Part shown: piece after piece, positions 25,001 to 32,802 of the stretch
How the letters are laid out: each line of letters begins with the position of its first letter
Position numbering within the stretch: position 1 is the first letter of the stretch
Assembly: GCA_963579235.1 (NCBI GenBank)
Contig: CAUZFM010000010.1
Span: 1 to 39,208, forward strand
Direction: 5' to 3'
DNA from: UBA1149 sp963579235
Lineage (GTDB): Bacteria > Desulfobacterota > Binatia > UBA1149
Length of the DNA: 39,208 nt
Notes under the pieces: model-generated
What the model saw: only the letters and a program-made list of their open reading frames with translations
What the model was told of the DNA's origin: nothing
The model's database searches: none
Position numbers and translations under genes: made by a program

Positions 25001-25332
25001 TCAAGGGTCGCGGGCGCGGGCCCCACGAAAGCCACGCCGCGCTCGGCCGCCAGCGAGGCAAAGGCGGCGTTTTCGGCCAGGAAGCCGTAACCCGGGTGCA
25101 GCAAGGTGCAGCCCTCGTCCACGGCGATGGCGAGCTGCTGTTCCCCGTCGAGATAAGCGCCCACGCCGTTGCCCTCGAGACGACGGGCCTGGTCGGCCAC
25201 GCGCAGGTGCAGGCCGCGCGAGTCGTCGCCTGCGTAAACGGCCACCGTGCGCAGTCCGAGCTCCGCAGCCGCACGCGCAACCCGCAACGCCACCTCCCCC
25301 CGGTTGGCTATAAGTATTGATTCACTCGACAT
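22039..25332 (-). CDS. Single-chain acyl-CoA carboxylase (biotin carboxylase-BCCP-carboxyltransferase)
   Basis: A 1097-residue fused biotin-dependent carboxylase. Biotin carboxylase, residues 1-450: ILIANRGEVALRV, HPGYGFLAEN (79-88), ATP-grasp glycine loop GGGGRGM (163-169), and EANPRLQVEHTVTE (293-306). BCCP: about 490-560, with biotinylated Lys526 in ESMKMEH. Carboxyltransferase (both halves): about 590-1090, with GGGGRPGD, GNAALLGCCDVII and LCDTPGIMVGPE. It carboxylates an acyl-CoA with bicarbonate and ATP. The one-chain layout resembles long-chain acyl-CoA carboxylases rather than split AccABCD or PccAB/MccAB. Start ATG 25332 (MSSESILIANRGE) is chosen over TTG 25359 by homology to other N-termini. 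Substrate unknown: propionyl-, methylcrotonyl-, geranyl- and longer CoAs are all possible. Divergent from the DUF5916 operon. Confidence 0.93.
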   Translation of the reverse strand: MSSESILIANRGEVALRVARAAAELGLRTVAVYAGDDSRGLHLRVADQARRLEGNGVGAYLDGEQQLAIAVDEGCTLLHPGYGFLAENAAFASLAAERGVAFVGPAPATLELLGDKPRARALARRLGVPVLAGSEGDLDLALAQAFLESLGKGAAMMVKAIAGGGGRGMREVYNADEVEQALSRCRSEAESAFGDGGLYAEQLVRRARHFEVQVLGDQHGGLVVLGDRECSLQRRHQKLVELAPAVALSDALRKQMSDAAILMARELNFLGLGTFEFLLDLDAGDSGELFFIEANPRLQVEHTVTEQVTGLDLVSLQLQVARGAKLSELGVDDVRQRGIALQVRVNAERQQADGSVLPSGGTLAVFDPPAGPGLRVDTLGYTGYEVAGAYDSLLAKLVVTRPSGDLGELLASTYRALCEFRVEGVATNIGFLQNLLQHAEVEAGNWYTGLLGDHGSELSANGEGRHRLLFFEDDAVPALPAEGGIVADAGERVLCSAMPGTVVSLAVEVGQVLAAGDELLVMESMKMEHVIAAPVAGELLVIDVAAGDTVTEGQRLLLIKETQAEVTEPVTEEAPDLERVRPDLAEVVDRHAFGLDENRPDVVARRRKTGQRTARENVDDLCDAGSFEEYGALVIAAQRGRREMDDLIRKTPGDGMVCGLGRVNGDVFADDSSRCVVMSYDYSVLAGTQGMLNHRKKDRMFEIAREQRLPVVIFTEGGGGRPGDTDAPGVAGLDCLAFRYFGELSGLVPLVGVNSGYCFAGNAALLGCCDVIIATRNSSIGMGGPAMIEGGGLGVFHPTEVGPAAVQSANGVVDVLVDDEEEAVATAKRYLSYFQGPVDDWQAADQRLLREAIPENRLRVYDVRSVIETLADENSVLELRAGFGAGMVTALARIEGRPLGILANNPGHLAGAIDPDGADKAARFMQLCDAFDLPVLSLCDTPGIMVGPEIEKLANVRHASRMFVVGASMTVPFMTIVLRKGYGLGAQAMAAGSFHAPLFTVSWPTGEFGGMGLEGAVKLGFRKELEAVDDPQERRELYEKMVARAYEVGKAVNMASHFEIDDVIDPADSRQRVVSALRSVPDPPPRVGKKRPCIDTW

Positions 25333-25388
25333 CCAACCCGTGTTCTGCCAGCCCGGCACCGGGGTGTCCAGTCACCCGCGTAGAAAGC

Positions 25389-25401
25389 GCGTTGTAAACG
25401 C
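25389..25401. promoter_or_regulatory. 13-base palindrome in the carboxylase/DUF5916 divergent gap
   Basis: GCGTT-GTA-AACGC, with perfect 5-base arms, lies mid-way in the 140-base gap between the carboxylase and DUF5916 starts. Position and symmetry suit an operator shared by the two divergent operons. No regulator gene is adjacent, so this is only a candidate. Confidence 0.25.
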
Positions 25402-25472
25402 TACCGGGGAGCGACAGTATCACGCTTCCGTGGCCGACTTGCCGTGACCGGCGCGCCGCCCAGCCAGTTCGC

Positions 25473-27701
25473 GTGTTAGAAGATAACGCTCACTACTACC
25501 AGGGACCTGCTCGCCGATTACTCGCCCACGCTGCAATCGCGCTGGTGTACGTGGCGCCGCTCTACCCGCCCAGTGCAGAAGCAACGGAATATTCGCGCCA
25601 GCGGGTAACAATAACCCGCACTGACAATCCACCCGTAATAGACGGCCTCCTGGACGATGCCACGTGGCAGGACGCCGCCGTCATCCATAGCTTCCGGCAG
25701 GTTGAGCCGGTCGAGGGCGCTGACCCCAGCGAGCGCACGGTGGCCTACCTCGCCTACGATGACGACAACATCTACATAGGCGTGCGCTGCTTCGACAGCG
25801 AGCCGGAAAAAATAGTGGCGCACCAGCTGGTCGAAGACTCCTTCCTGCTGAACGAGGCACGCATAAACGTGATGCTCGACACCCTGTTCGATCGACGCAA
25901 CGCCTACTTGTTCCAGGTCACTCCCCTGGGCACCAGCAGCGAGGGGCGAGCCGAAAACCAGACCACTTACCGGCACGAGTGGGACGCTATCTGGGCGGCA
26001 GACTCGACCATTGACGAGCAGGGCTGGTCGACCGAAATGGCTATTCCTTTTAAGAGCGTGAGCCTGGACGCCGACTCGACACGCTGGGGCCTGGAAATCG
26101 AACGCCACATCCGCCGCCGCAGCGAGAAAATAAAATGGGGATCGACCTCGCAGTCCTACAGCATCACGGACCCTGCCAATTACGGGACCATGGAGGGGCT
26201 GGAGGGAATACAGCAGGGATTGGGCCTGGACATACAGCCCTCGCTGGCGATGAGCAGCCGCTGGAACGCGGAGGCCGGTGGCCCGGGAACCGGAGACCAG
26301 GACCTGGCCATGGAGCCTTCGGTAAACGTGTTCTACCGCGCGACGCCTTCGATGACGGCCGCGTTCACGGCCAACACCGATTTTTCCGACGCCGACGTCG
26401 ACCTGCGGCAAACCAACCTGACGCGCTTCTCGCTCTTTTTCCCCGAGACCAGGGATTTCTTTATCGAGGACGCCGGGGTGTTCGAGTTCGGGGGGCTGAA
26501 GCAGAACGGAACGCCGTTTTTCTCCCGCCGAATCGGACTTGACGCCAACGCCCAGCCGGTCGACCTTGTCGCCGGTGCCAAGCTCGCCGGTCACTCGGGG
26601 CCCTGGGACCTGGGCCTGCTCGACGTCGTGGTAGGAGATTCGGCGCAGGTCGACTCGAAAAACCTTACCGTGGCCCGGGCGACTCGCGACCTCGGCGGCA
26701 AATCACGAGCCGGCTTCATTGCCACTCACGGCGACCCGTTAAGCGACGGCGACAACACGCTGGCGGGCCTGGACTACCGCTACCGCGACAGCCGTGTCGC
26801 CGGCGACCAGGTGCTGGTGGCCAGGGCCTGGGCCCAGAAGAGCTGGACCGACCCCGCGACCGGCGAACCACCTGTTGGCGACAAGGAACTCGCCTGGGGC
26901 GCGTCGGTTGACTGGCCCAACGATCGCTGGAACGCCGGAATATCGGTTGCCGAACTGCAAGAAGACTTCCTGCCGGCGCTGGGTTTCGTCAACCGCACCG
27001 GCATTAGAGACTACCGTGCAAACCTCAGGTTCCGACACCGCCCTGACAGTGGACCTGTTCGCCACGTCGACAGTGGATTCACGGCACGAACGGTAACCGA
27101 CACCGGCGATGAGCTGGAAAGCGTCCAAGTAGACGTTGACTATCTCGTCCTCAGCAACCAGGCCGGTGACAAGCTCAGTTTCGCGTGGTCGTTTCTTGAA
27201 GAAGACACCAGCGAGGACTTCGAGATAGTTGAGGGCACCATCATCCCGAACGGGGACTACCGCTACCAGCGGCCGGCGGTGCGCCTCGACACCAGCACAA
27301 CGCGACCGGTGGCGGGCAAGCTTCACGTCAAGTGGGGCGAGTTCTACTCCGGCAACATGGTCAACACAGCCGCCGTATTGGAGTTACGGCCCTCTCCGCA
27401 TTTTTTCCTGTCCTTGGAACACCAGCTCATCGACGCGAAGCTGCCCGAGGGCGACTTCACCATCCACCTCTCACGATTCGGTTTCGACGTGAACCCGTCA
27501 ACGCGTGTGAGTTGGCGCAACCTCGTGCAGTGGGACAACCAGGGCGACCAACCGACGCTAAACAGCCGATTGCGCTGGATACCCGAACCCGGGCGAGAGC
27601 TGTCGCTGGTGGCGAACCAGGCCTGGGTCAAGTCGGGCAGTTCGTTCACAACAACGACAGCCGACTACACGCTTCGCCTGTCGTGGACGCAGCGTTACTG
27701 A
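25473..27701 (+). CDS. DUF5916 outer-membrane protein with CBM9-like N-terminal domain
   Basis: A 742-residue exported protein. Residues 1-37 look like a signal peptide (Arg-Arg, hydrophobic core, cleavage near SAEA). About 45-230 is a CBM9-like beta-sandwich: PPVIDGLLDDATWQDA, VAYLAYDDDNIYIGVRCFD, then WSTEMAIPFKSV. From about 240 to the end is the DUF5916 region, rich in alternating strands (FFPETRDFFIED, FFSRRIGLD). It ends YTLRLSWTQRY with a C-terminal aromatic residue, the usual signal for BAM insertion of outer-membrane barrels. The start is GTG 25473; no good ribosome site is visible, so the start is the least certain part. The family function is not established; uptake or surface binding is a guess. 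Heads a coupled operon with a small membrane protein, DUF3604 and PlsC. Confidence 0.88.
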   Translation: MLEDNAHYYQGPARRLLAHAAIALVYVAPLYPPSAEATEYSRQRVTITRTDNPPVIDGLLDDATWQDAAVIHSFRQVEPVEGADPSERTVAYLAYDDDNIYIGVRCFDSEPEKIVAHQLVEDSFLLNEARINVMLDTLFDRRNAYLFQVTPLGTSSEGRAENQTTYRHEWDAIWAADSTIDEQGWSTEMAIPFKSVSLDADSTRWGLEIERHIRRRSEKIKWGSTSQSYSITDPANYGTMEGLEGIQQGLGLDIQPSLAMSSRWNAEAGGPGTGDQDLAMEPSVNVFYRATPSMTAAFTANTDFSDADVDLRQTNLTRFSLFFPETRDFFIEDAGVFEFGGLKQNGTPFFSRRIGLDANAQPVDLVAGAKLAGHSGPWDLGLLDVVVGDSAQVDSKNLTVARATRDLGGKSRAGFIATHGDPLSDGDNTLAGLDYRYRDSRVAGDQVLVARAWAQKSWTDPATGEPPVGDKELAWGASVDWPNDRWNAGISVAELQEDFLPALGFVNRTGIRDYRANLRFRHRPDSGPVRHVDSGFTARTVTDTGDELESVQVDVDYLVLSNQAGDKLSFAWSFLEEDTSEDFEIVEGTIIPNGDYRYQRPAVRLDTSTTRPVAGKLHVKWGEFYSGNMVNTAAVLELRPSPHFFLSLEHQLIDAKLPEGDFTIHLSRFGFDVNPSTRVSWRNLVQWDNQGDQPTLNSRLRWIPEPGRELSLVANQAWVKSGSSFTTTTADYTLRLSWTQRY

Positions 27702-27703
27702 CA

Positions 27704-28096
27704 TTGAATCCCTCGCTGACACGTTGGCTGCTCTTCTGCGTTTTCGTTCTTACCGTCCCGCTGCCAATGCTCGGGCCCTGGGAGGTGCTGGCTCCAACGG
27801 CGCGCTACCTGCTGCTGGCCGTGGTAACCGCTGCCGTGATGGCGGTAGAAGGAGCGGCCGGGCCGGTGCCGCTTATCCTCGCGCTGTTCGCCGGCCACGC
27901 GCTGGTGTACCTGTTACTCGCGTGGCTGGTAACCCGGCTGTGCACGCGGCTGCTCAGCCGCCTGCACACGCGCGCGCGTACGGGTGTTGTCGTGGCCGGC
28001 TGTGCCGCCCTGCTGCTGATCGCGCTGCTGTTTGACCTTTACATCACCCCCTTCGGCGGCCTGCCCCGTTCCAACCTGCTGGGGTTACTGTCATGA
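27704..28096 (+). CDS. Small four-helix membrane protein in the DUF5916-DUF3604 operon
   Basis: A 130-residue, very hydrophobic protein with about four membrane segments (roughly 8-24, 29-50, 54-80, 92-112). I know no family for it. The start is uncertain: TTG 27704 lies two bases after the DUF5916 stop, and CTG 27698 or GTG 27683 in the same frame would overlap it. The stop overlaps the DUF3604 start (ATGA). Close coupling on both sides is the main evidence that it is real, since in this GC-rich DNA long open frames also occur by chance; its hydrophobic pattern supports it further. Confidence 0.72.
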   Translation: MNPSLTRWLLFCVFVLTVPLPMLGPWEVLAPTARYLLLAVVTAAVMAVEGAAGPVPLILALFAGHALVYLLLAWLVTRLCTRLLSRLHTRARTGVVVAGCAALLLIALLFDLYITPFGGLPRSNLLGLLS

Positions 28097-30054
28097 AACG
28101 CGTCGTCCTGGCGCTGTTGCTGCCAGCCCTGTTGCTGCCAGCGCTGTTGCTGCCAGCCCTGTTGCTGCCAGCGCTGTTGCTGCCAGCCCCTAACGCGACA
28201 GCGAGCGAGGCTCCCTTCGAGCGCAGCGAGCAGCGCTCACCCTGCACCGACTACGATCCCCTTCGCCGCGCGTTCTTCGGCGACACGCACGTGCACACCG
28301 CCCTGTCGTTTGACGCCTGGGGCCAGGGAACCATGGCCGGGCCGGGAGACGCCTACCGTTTTGCCAGGGGCGAAGCCCTCGGCATACAGCCTTACAGCAG
28401 AGACGGCCTCCCCTCGCGCAGCCTACAACTCCGACGGCCGCTGGATTTTGCCATCGTCACCGACCACAGCGACCTGCTGGGCGAAACCCGTATCTGCGAT
28501 GATCCATCGCAGGAAGGACACGACTCGCTGGTGTGCCGGGTGGTGCGCAGGTTTCCCAAGCTGGGCTACATACTTGTCAACGGCCACGTCTACAGCAGCG
28601 AGCTGCCCTCGCGCTACTCGTTCTGCGGAAGCGGCGGCGCAGTGTGCCTGCAGGCGGCGCTTGGCCCCTGGCAGGAAATCCAGCAGGCAGCCGAAGCCCA
28701 CTACGACCGCAGTTCGGCCTGCGATTTCACGACCTTCGTTGGCTACGAGTGGACCGGCATGCCGGGAGGCCGCAACATCCACCGTAATGTCATCTTCCGC
28801 AACGCCACCGCCCAGCGCTTCCCGACCACCTACATAGAAACACCCACCCAGGAGGGCCTGTGGCAGGCGCTGGACCAGGAATGCCTGAAGGCCGGCAACG
28901 GCTGCGACGTACTGGCCATTCCCCACAACTCCAACGTGAGTGCTGGTTCGATGTTCACCATCACCAGCGCCAACGGTTCGCCGATTTCGGCCGAGGACGC
29001 GGCCACGCGCGCGCGCCTGGAAACCCTGGTCGAGGTCACCCAGCACAAGGGCGACAGCGAATGCCGTCCGGGCGCCGAGGACGAGCTGTGCGCCTACGAG
29101 ACCCTGCCCTACGCCCGCATGGCCGACATGGCCCACATTGACAGTGAGCCTGGCAAGCTGCCACCTCTCATGTACACGCGCGAAGTGCTGGCCGAGGGAC
29201 TGGTGCAGCAGGCGCGACTGGGCATCAACCCTTTCAAGTTCGGTCTTATAGGCTCAACCGACACCCACCTCGCCGCCCCCGGCTTGGTCGACGAGGACAG
29301 CTTTATCGGGCACGCGGCGGGAACCGTTGATTCGCGTTTACAGGTGCCGGCCTTTCCCGACCGCACCGAATTCAACCCCGGCGGTCTGGCCGTTCTGTGG
29401 GCCGAAGAAAACTCGCGCGACGCGCTGTTCGCCGCCATGCGCCGTCGCGAAGCCTACGGCACAAGCGGGCCGCGCATGGCGGTGCGAATGTTTGCCGGCT
29501 GGGACTACCCCGACGACCTTTGCGGCGATTCCGACTTCGTTGAAAAAGGATACGCCGGTGGCGTGCCCATGGGTGGCGATCTTCCCGCGGCCCGCGGAGC
29601 AGGCGCCCCTAAACTGGCGTTGTGGGCGCTTCGCGATCCTGCCGGCAAGCAGTCGCCCAGCCACCCACTGGAGCGGATACAGATAGTAAAGGGCCACCTC
29701 GACGACGGCCGCAGCGTGGAGAAGGTCTACGACGTGGCGGGCGAGCCTGCCGACCCCGACGCTCTCGATCTTTCCACCTGCACTACCCGGGCGCGCGGTT
29801 CCGACCAGCTGTGCACGGTGTGGACAGACCCCGACTTTGACCCCGACGCGCCGGCCTTCTACTACGCGCGCGTGCTGGAGGTACCGAGCTGCCGCTGGAA
29901 CACCTACCTGTGCAACCGCGCGGGCGTGGACTGCGACGACCCGGGTTCGGTACCCGGTGAATTGGCCACCTGTTGCGATGCGGGTGTCGCCCGCTCCATA
30001 CGCGAGCGCGCGTGGACCTCGCCGGTGTGGTACACGCCCTCGAGGCAGCGCTGA
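28093..30054 (+). CDS. DUF3604 protein (exported PHP-like metallohydrolase fold)
   Basis: A 653-residue DUF3604 protein. The N-terminus is an unusual signal peptide: residues 8-32 consist of LLLPA-type repeats, with cleavage likely near ATASEA. Metal-binding motifs of a PHP/amidohydrolase-like site follow: FFGDTHVHTALSFDAW (Asp64, His66, His68), IVTDHSDLLGE (Asp124, His125), AIPHNSN and GSTDTHLA. The many cysteines (for example in ICDD, FCGSGGAVC, DLCGD, CTTRARGSDQLC) suggest disulphides in the periplasm. DUF3604 proteins are common in marine and soil degraders, but their reaction is not known to me. ATG 28093 overlaps the preceding stop (ATGA), and the PlsC gene follows after six bases. The family is certain, the function open. 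Confidence 0.94.
   Translation: MKRVVLALLLPALLLPALLLPALLLPALLLPAPNATASEAPFERSEQRSPCTDYDPLRRAFFGDTHVHTALSFDAWGQGTMAGPGDAYRFARGEALGIQPYSRDGLPSRSLQLRRPLDFAIVTDHSDLLGETRICDDPSQEGHDSLVCRVVRRFPKLGYILVNGHVYSSELPSRYSFCGSGGAVCLQAALGPWQEIQQAAEAHYDRSSACDFTTFVGYEWTGMPGGRNIHRNVIFRNATAQRFPTTYIETPTQEGLWQALDQECLKAGNGCDVLAIPHNSNVSAGSMFTITSANGSPISAEDAATRARLETLVEVTQHKGDSECRPGAEDELCAYETLPYARMADMAHIDSEPGKLPPLMYTREVLAEGLVQQARLGINPFKFGLIGSTDTHLAAPGLVDEDSFIGHAAGTVDSRLQVPAFPDRTEFNPGGLAVLWAEENSRDALFAAMRRREAYGTSGPRMAVRMFAGWDYPDDLCGDSDFVEKGYAGGVPMGGDLPAARGAGAPKLALWALRDPAGKQSPSHPLERIQIVKGHLDDGRSVEKVYDVAGEPADPDALDLSTCTTRARGSDQLCTVWTDPDFDPDAPAFYYARVLEVPSCRWNTYLCNRAGVDCDDPGSVPGELATCCDAGVARSIRERAWTSPVWYTPSRQR
28111..28189 (+). 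repeat. Tandem repeat (30-base unit, two 15-base sub-units) inside the DUF3604 signal peptide
   Basis: Positions 28111-28140 and 28141-28170 are identical, and the third copy continues to 28189 before diverging. Each 30-base unit is two 15-base sub-units differing by one or two bases and encoding LLLPA. Because 15 is a multiple of three, copy-number change would lengthen or shorten the hydrophobic core of the signal peptide without a frameshift. Confidence 0.92.
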
Positions 30055-30060
30055 CCGACC

Positions 30061-30795
30061 ATGGGTAGCGGCACTAACGCCCGCCCCGCCACCCCGGCCG
30101 ACGTAGTGCGCACGCTGCTTACCGTGGCCGCGATCCTGCCCGGGTTGCTGGCAGGCGCGTGGTGCCTGCTGCGCAGCCGCGACCGAAGGACGGCCATGAA
30201 CAAGGCAATCGGCGCCTGGGGCAGACTCGGGCTGCGCGCGGCGGCAGTCGAACTCAAAGTCCACGGCGCCGAGCACCTGTCACTGCGCCCGGCGGTTTTC
30301 ATCCTCAACCACCAAAGTGGCATTGACCCTATACTCCTTTGTGAGCTGCTGCAGCGCGACTTCGTGGCGGTGGCCAAGCGAGAGATACGCTCCAATCCCG
30401 TACTGGGACCGGCTTTCGCTTTTGCCGGCACCGTATTCCTGGATCGCGGCGACCACGCAGACGCCCTGCACGCCCTTCAACCGGCGGTCGAAAAACTGCG
30501 CGGGGGAACGGCCATCGCCATGGCCCCGGAGGGAACACGAAGCCCCGGCTCCGCTCTCGGGCGTTTCAAGAAAGGCGCCTTCCGAATTGCCATGGCTGCC
30601 GGGGTGCCGCTGGTGCCGATCGTTATTCACGACGCGGGCAGGGTTCTTCCGCAGGGTGGATGGATAATGCGCAGCGGAGTGGTCAACGTGAGCGTGCTCG
30701 CGCCGCTTGAGACAAGCGACTGGAGCCTGGACGCCCTTGACCAGAAGGTCAAGGAAGTCGAGGCGGCCTACCGGCTGGAGTTATCGCAGCGCTAA
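30061..30795 (+). CDS. plsC: 1-acyl-sn-glycerol-3-phosphate acyltransferase (PlsC family)
   Basis: A 244-residue lysophospholipid acyltransferase making phosphatidic acid from lysophosphatidic acid and acyl-ACP/CoA. The catalytic HX4D motif is NHQSGID (His84, Asp89). The acceptor-binding motif is PEGTRS (156-161) with FKKGAF (169-174), and VPLVPI is at 182-187. One N-terminal membrane segment spans about 18-37. Start ATG 30061 lies six bases after the DUF3604 stop, in the same operon. A PlsC in such an operon may be a paralogue for remodelling of exogenous lipids rather than the housekeeping enzyme; this is inference. It ends 28 bases before a convergent monooxygenase gene. Confidence 0.93.
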   Translation: MGSGTNARPATPADVVRTLLTVAAILPGLLAGAWCLLRSRDRRTAMNKAIGAWGRLGLRAAAVELKVHGAEHLSLRPAVFILNHQSGIDPILLCELLQRDFVAVAKREIRSNPVLGPAFAFAGTVFLDRGDHADALHALQPAVEKLRGGTAIAMAPEGTRSPGSALGRFKKGAFRIAMAAGVPLVPIVIHDAGRVLPQGGWIMRSGVVNVSVLAPLETSDWSLDALDQKVKEVEAAYRLELSQR

Positions 30796-30823
30796 CAGTG
30801 CCCGGGCCGCGGCCCTCATGCCG

Positions 30824-32764
30824 TCAGCCTAGTTCGTAGTCGGAAAAGTCCGGCTGCATGGTCCAACGCCAGTAGTCCAGCAACAGCCACGGCGAGGTCG
30901 TGGTCACCCTGCCGTGGCTGTTCTTGTACCAGCTGTTCATGCCCGGGTGCGCCCAGACCTTGCGCTCGTGCTCGGCATCGAAGCGGGCCACGTAGTCGTC
31001 GTGCACCTCGCGCCTCACGTCCATGGTCGACAGCCCCTTCTCTACCATCTCCCTTAAACACCCCATGATGTAGCGCACCTGGCACTCTGAGTGGAAGATG
31101 ATGCTGCCGGCATGCGCGAGGTTGGTGCCCGGGCCGTAGAGGCAGAACAGGTTCGGGAATCCCGGGACCGTGATGCCGAGGTAAGCCGACGGGTCGTCGC
31201 CCCAGGCCTCGGACAGGTGCACCCCGTCGCGACCGACGATGTCCATGGGCCACAGGAAACGGTTGGCGTGAAAGCCGGTGGCGAACACGATGACGTCGAG
31301 TTCGTGGTGGCTGCCATCCTCGCACTCGATGCCCGTGGCCGTGACCCGCTTTATGCCGTCGGTCACCAGGTCGACGTTGTCTTGCTTGAGGGCTGCAAAC
31401 CAGCTGCCGTTGTCCTGCAGCATGCGCTTACCGAAGGGCGGGTAATCCGGAATGACCTTGGCCAGCAGTTCCGGATCGTCACCCACCTGCCCGCTTATGT
31501 AGTCGGTGAACACCTCGCGCAGCATGTCGTTGGACTCGCTTACCGAGCGCTCGGGGTGTTTCCACTCCGGGTCAACGACCAGCATGGGCATGAGCCCGTC
31601 CGACCCGGGCCAGAACAGCAGGAAGCGGTACCAGCGACCGTAGAACGGCACGTGCCTGAGCAACCACTTCTTGCCTTCGCTGGTCTCGCGGTGGTAGTCC
31701 GCGTTCCAGGTCATCCAGCTGGGAGATCGCTGAAAGACCTCCAGCTTACCCGCGACTTTCGCCACTTCCGGGACCAGCTGCAGGCTCGTGGCGCCGGTGC
31801 CAACCACGGCGACCCGCTTACCCTCCAGCTCGACGTCGTGTTGCCAGCGGGCCGAGTGGAAGCCGATGCCCTCGAAGTCGTCCAGGCCCGGCAACTCGGG
31901 AATCCTGGGGCGGCTGAGCTGCCCGACGGCGCTTACCATGACGGCTGCCTCCAGTTGCTCTTCGACGCCGTCTGCCCCGCGCAGGCCCACCCGCCAGCGG
32001 CCGGTATCTTCATCGAAGACCGCGCGGGTTACCTCGGTATTAAACCGTACGTGCTCGCGCAGGCCGTGGCGGTCGGTAAATTGCTCAAAGTAATCGAGCA
32101 ATTCGTCACGCTCGGCGAAGTAACGGGTCCACTCGCTGTTGGGCTCGAACGAGTAGCAGTAAAAGTGATTGGCTATGTCGACACGGCAGCCGGGATAGCT
32201 GTTCTCCAGCCAGGTGCCACCCACGGTAGTGTTCTTCTCGACCACCGTGAACGGAATGCCGGCCTCCTGCAGCCTGTAGGCGGTGAGCAAGCCCGACATG
32301 CCGGCCCCTATAATAAGCACGGGAAAATTACGCTTTGCCTCATCGCTGACCGACCGCGACCACTCCACTCGTCGTGGGTCGCCCCCATCCAGCACGAGCT
32401 CCTCGGTCATCATCGGCACGTAGTCGGCCGACACCTGCTCACCCACCATCAGGTTCATCATCTCATGAATGGTCTCCGCCGAAGGTGGCGGCGGCAGCGT
32501 GCAGCCCCTGTCGCGATATGCCCGCAGGGCGTCCAGGGCAGCGGCCCTGATGCGACCCTTATCGTCGTCACTCATGAAGCCCTGCAGTTCACCCATGAGG
32601 ACCTGCCCCGGCCTGGCCAGTCCCTCGAGCGCGTGCATGCCGCCCTCCAGGTGCACGATGGACATAAGGATGGCGGGAATGCTGGCGTGGGCCAGCGCCT
32701 CGGCGATGAAATCGTCGCTCTCGGTGATGGGATCCACCGACTGGTGAGGAATTTTATCGGCCAT
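30824..32764 (-). CDS. Baeyer-Villiger monooxygenase with long N-terminal extension (HAPMO-like)
   Basis: A 646-residue FAD/NADPH type I Baeyer-Villiger monooxygenase, inserting oxygen next to a ketone. Residues 148 onward carry IIGAGMSG (FAD Rossmann, 151-158), GGTWLENSYPGCRVD, the BVMO fingerprint FEGIGFHSARWQ (297-308), the second Rossmann motif VVGTGATS (320-327) and FATGFHANRFLWPMD. The fingerprint ends WQ instead of the usual WP/WD. Residues 1-147 form a mainly helical extension. Length and layout match 4-hydroxyacetophenone monooxygenase (about 640 residues), which has such an extension used in dimerisation. Substrate could be an aryl or alicyclic ketone. Start ATG 32764. It lies 38 bases after sodC on the same strand. 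Family certain, HAPMO-like good. Confidence 0.92.
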   Translation of the reverse strand: MADKIPHQSVDPITESDDFIAEALAHASIPAILMSIVHLEGGMHALEGLARPGQVLMGELQGFMSDDDKGRIRAAALDALRAYRDRGCTLPPPPSAETIHEMMNLMVGEQVSADYVPMMTEELVLDGGDPRRVEWSRSVSDEAKRNFPVLIIGAGMSGLLTAYRLQEAGIPFTVVEKNTTVGGTWLENSYPGCRVDIANHFYCYSFEPNSEWTRYFAERDELLDYFEQFTDRHGLREHVRFNTEVTRAVFDEDTGRWRVGLRGADGVEEQLEAAVMVSAVGQLSRPRIPELPGLDDFEGIGFHSARWQHDVELEGKRVAVVGTGATSLQLVPEVAKVAGKLEVFQRSPSWMTWNADYHRETSEGKKWLLRHVPFYGRWYRFLLFWPGSDGLMPMLVVDPEWKHPERSVSESNDMLREVFTDYISGQVGDDPELLAKVIPDYPPFGKRMLQDNGSWFAALKQDNVDLVTDGIKRVTATGIECEDGSHHELDVIVFATGFHANRFLWPMDIVGRDGVHLSEAWGDDPSAYLGITVPGFPNLFCLYGPGTNLAHAGSIIFHSECQVRYIMGCLREMVEKGLSTMDVRREVHDDYVARFDAEHERKVWAHPGMNSWYKNSHGRVTTTSPWLLLDYWRWTMQPDFSDYELG

Positions 32765-32802
32765 GGATGTCCAGTGTCGCCAGGCTTGCCCGCCGCTTCT
32801 AT

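Noticed and set aside
30804..30815. GGGCCGCGGCCC palindrome between convergent plsC and monooxygenase genes as a terminator
   Set aside because: The stem would be only four pairs with a four-base loop and there is no T run on either side; simple GC-rich symmetry is enough to explain it.
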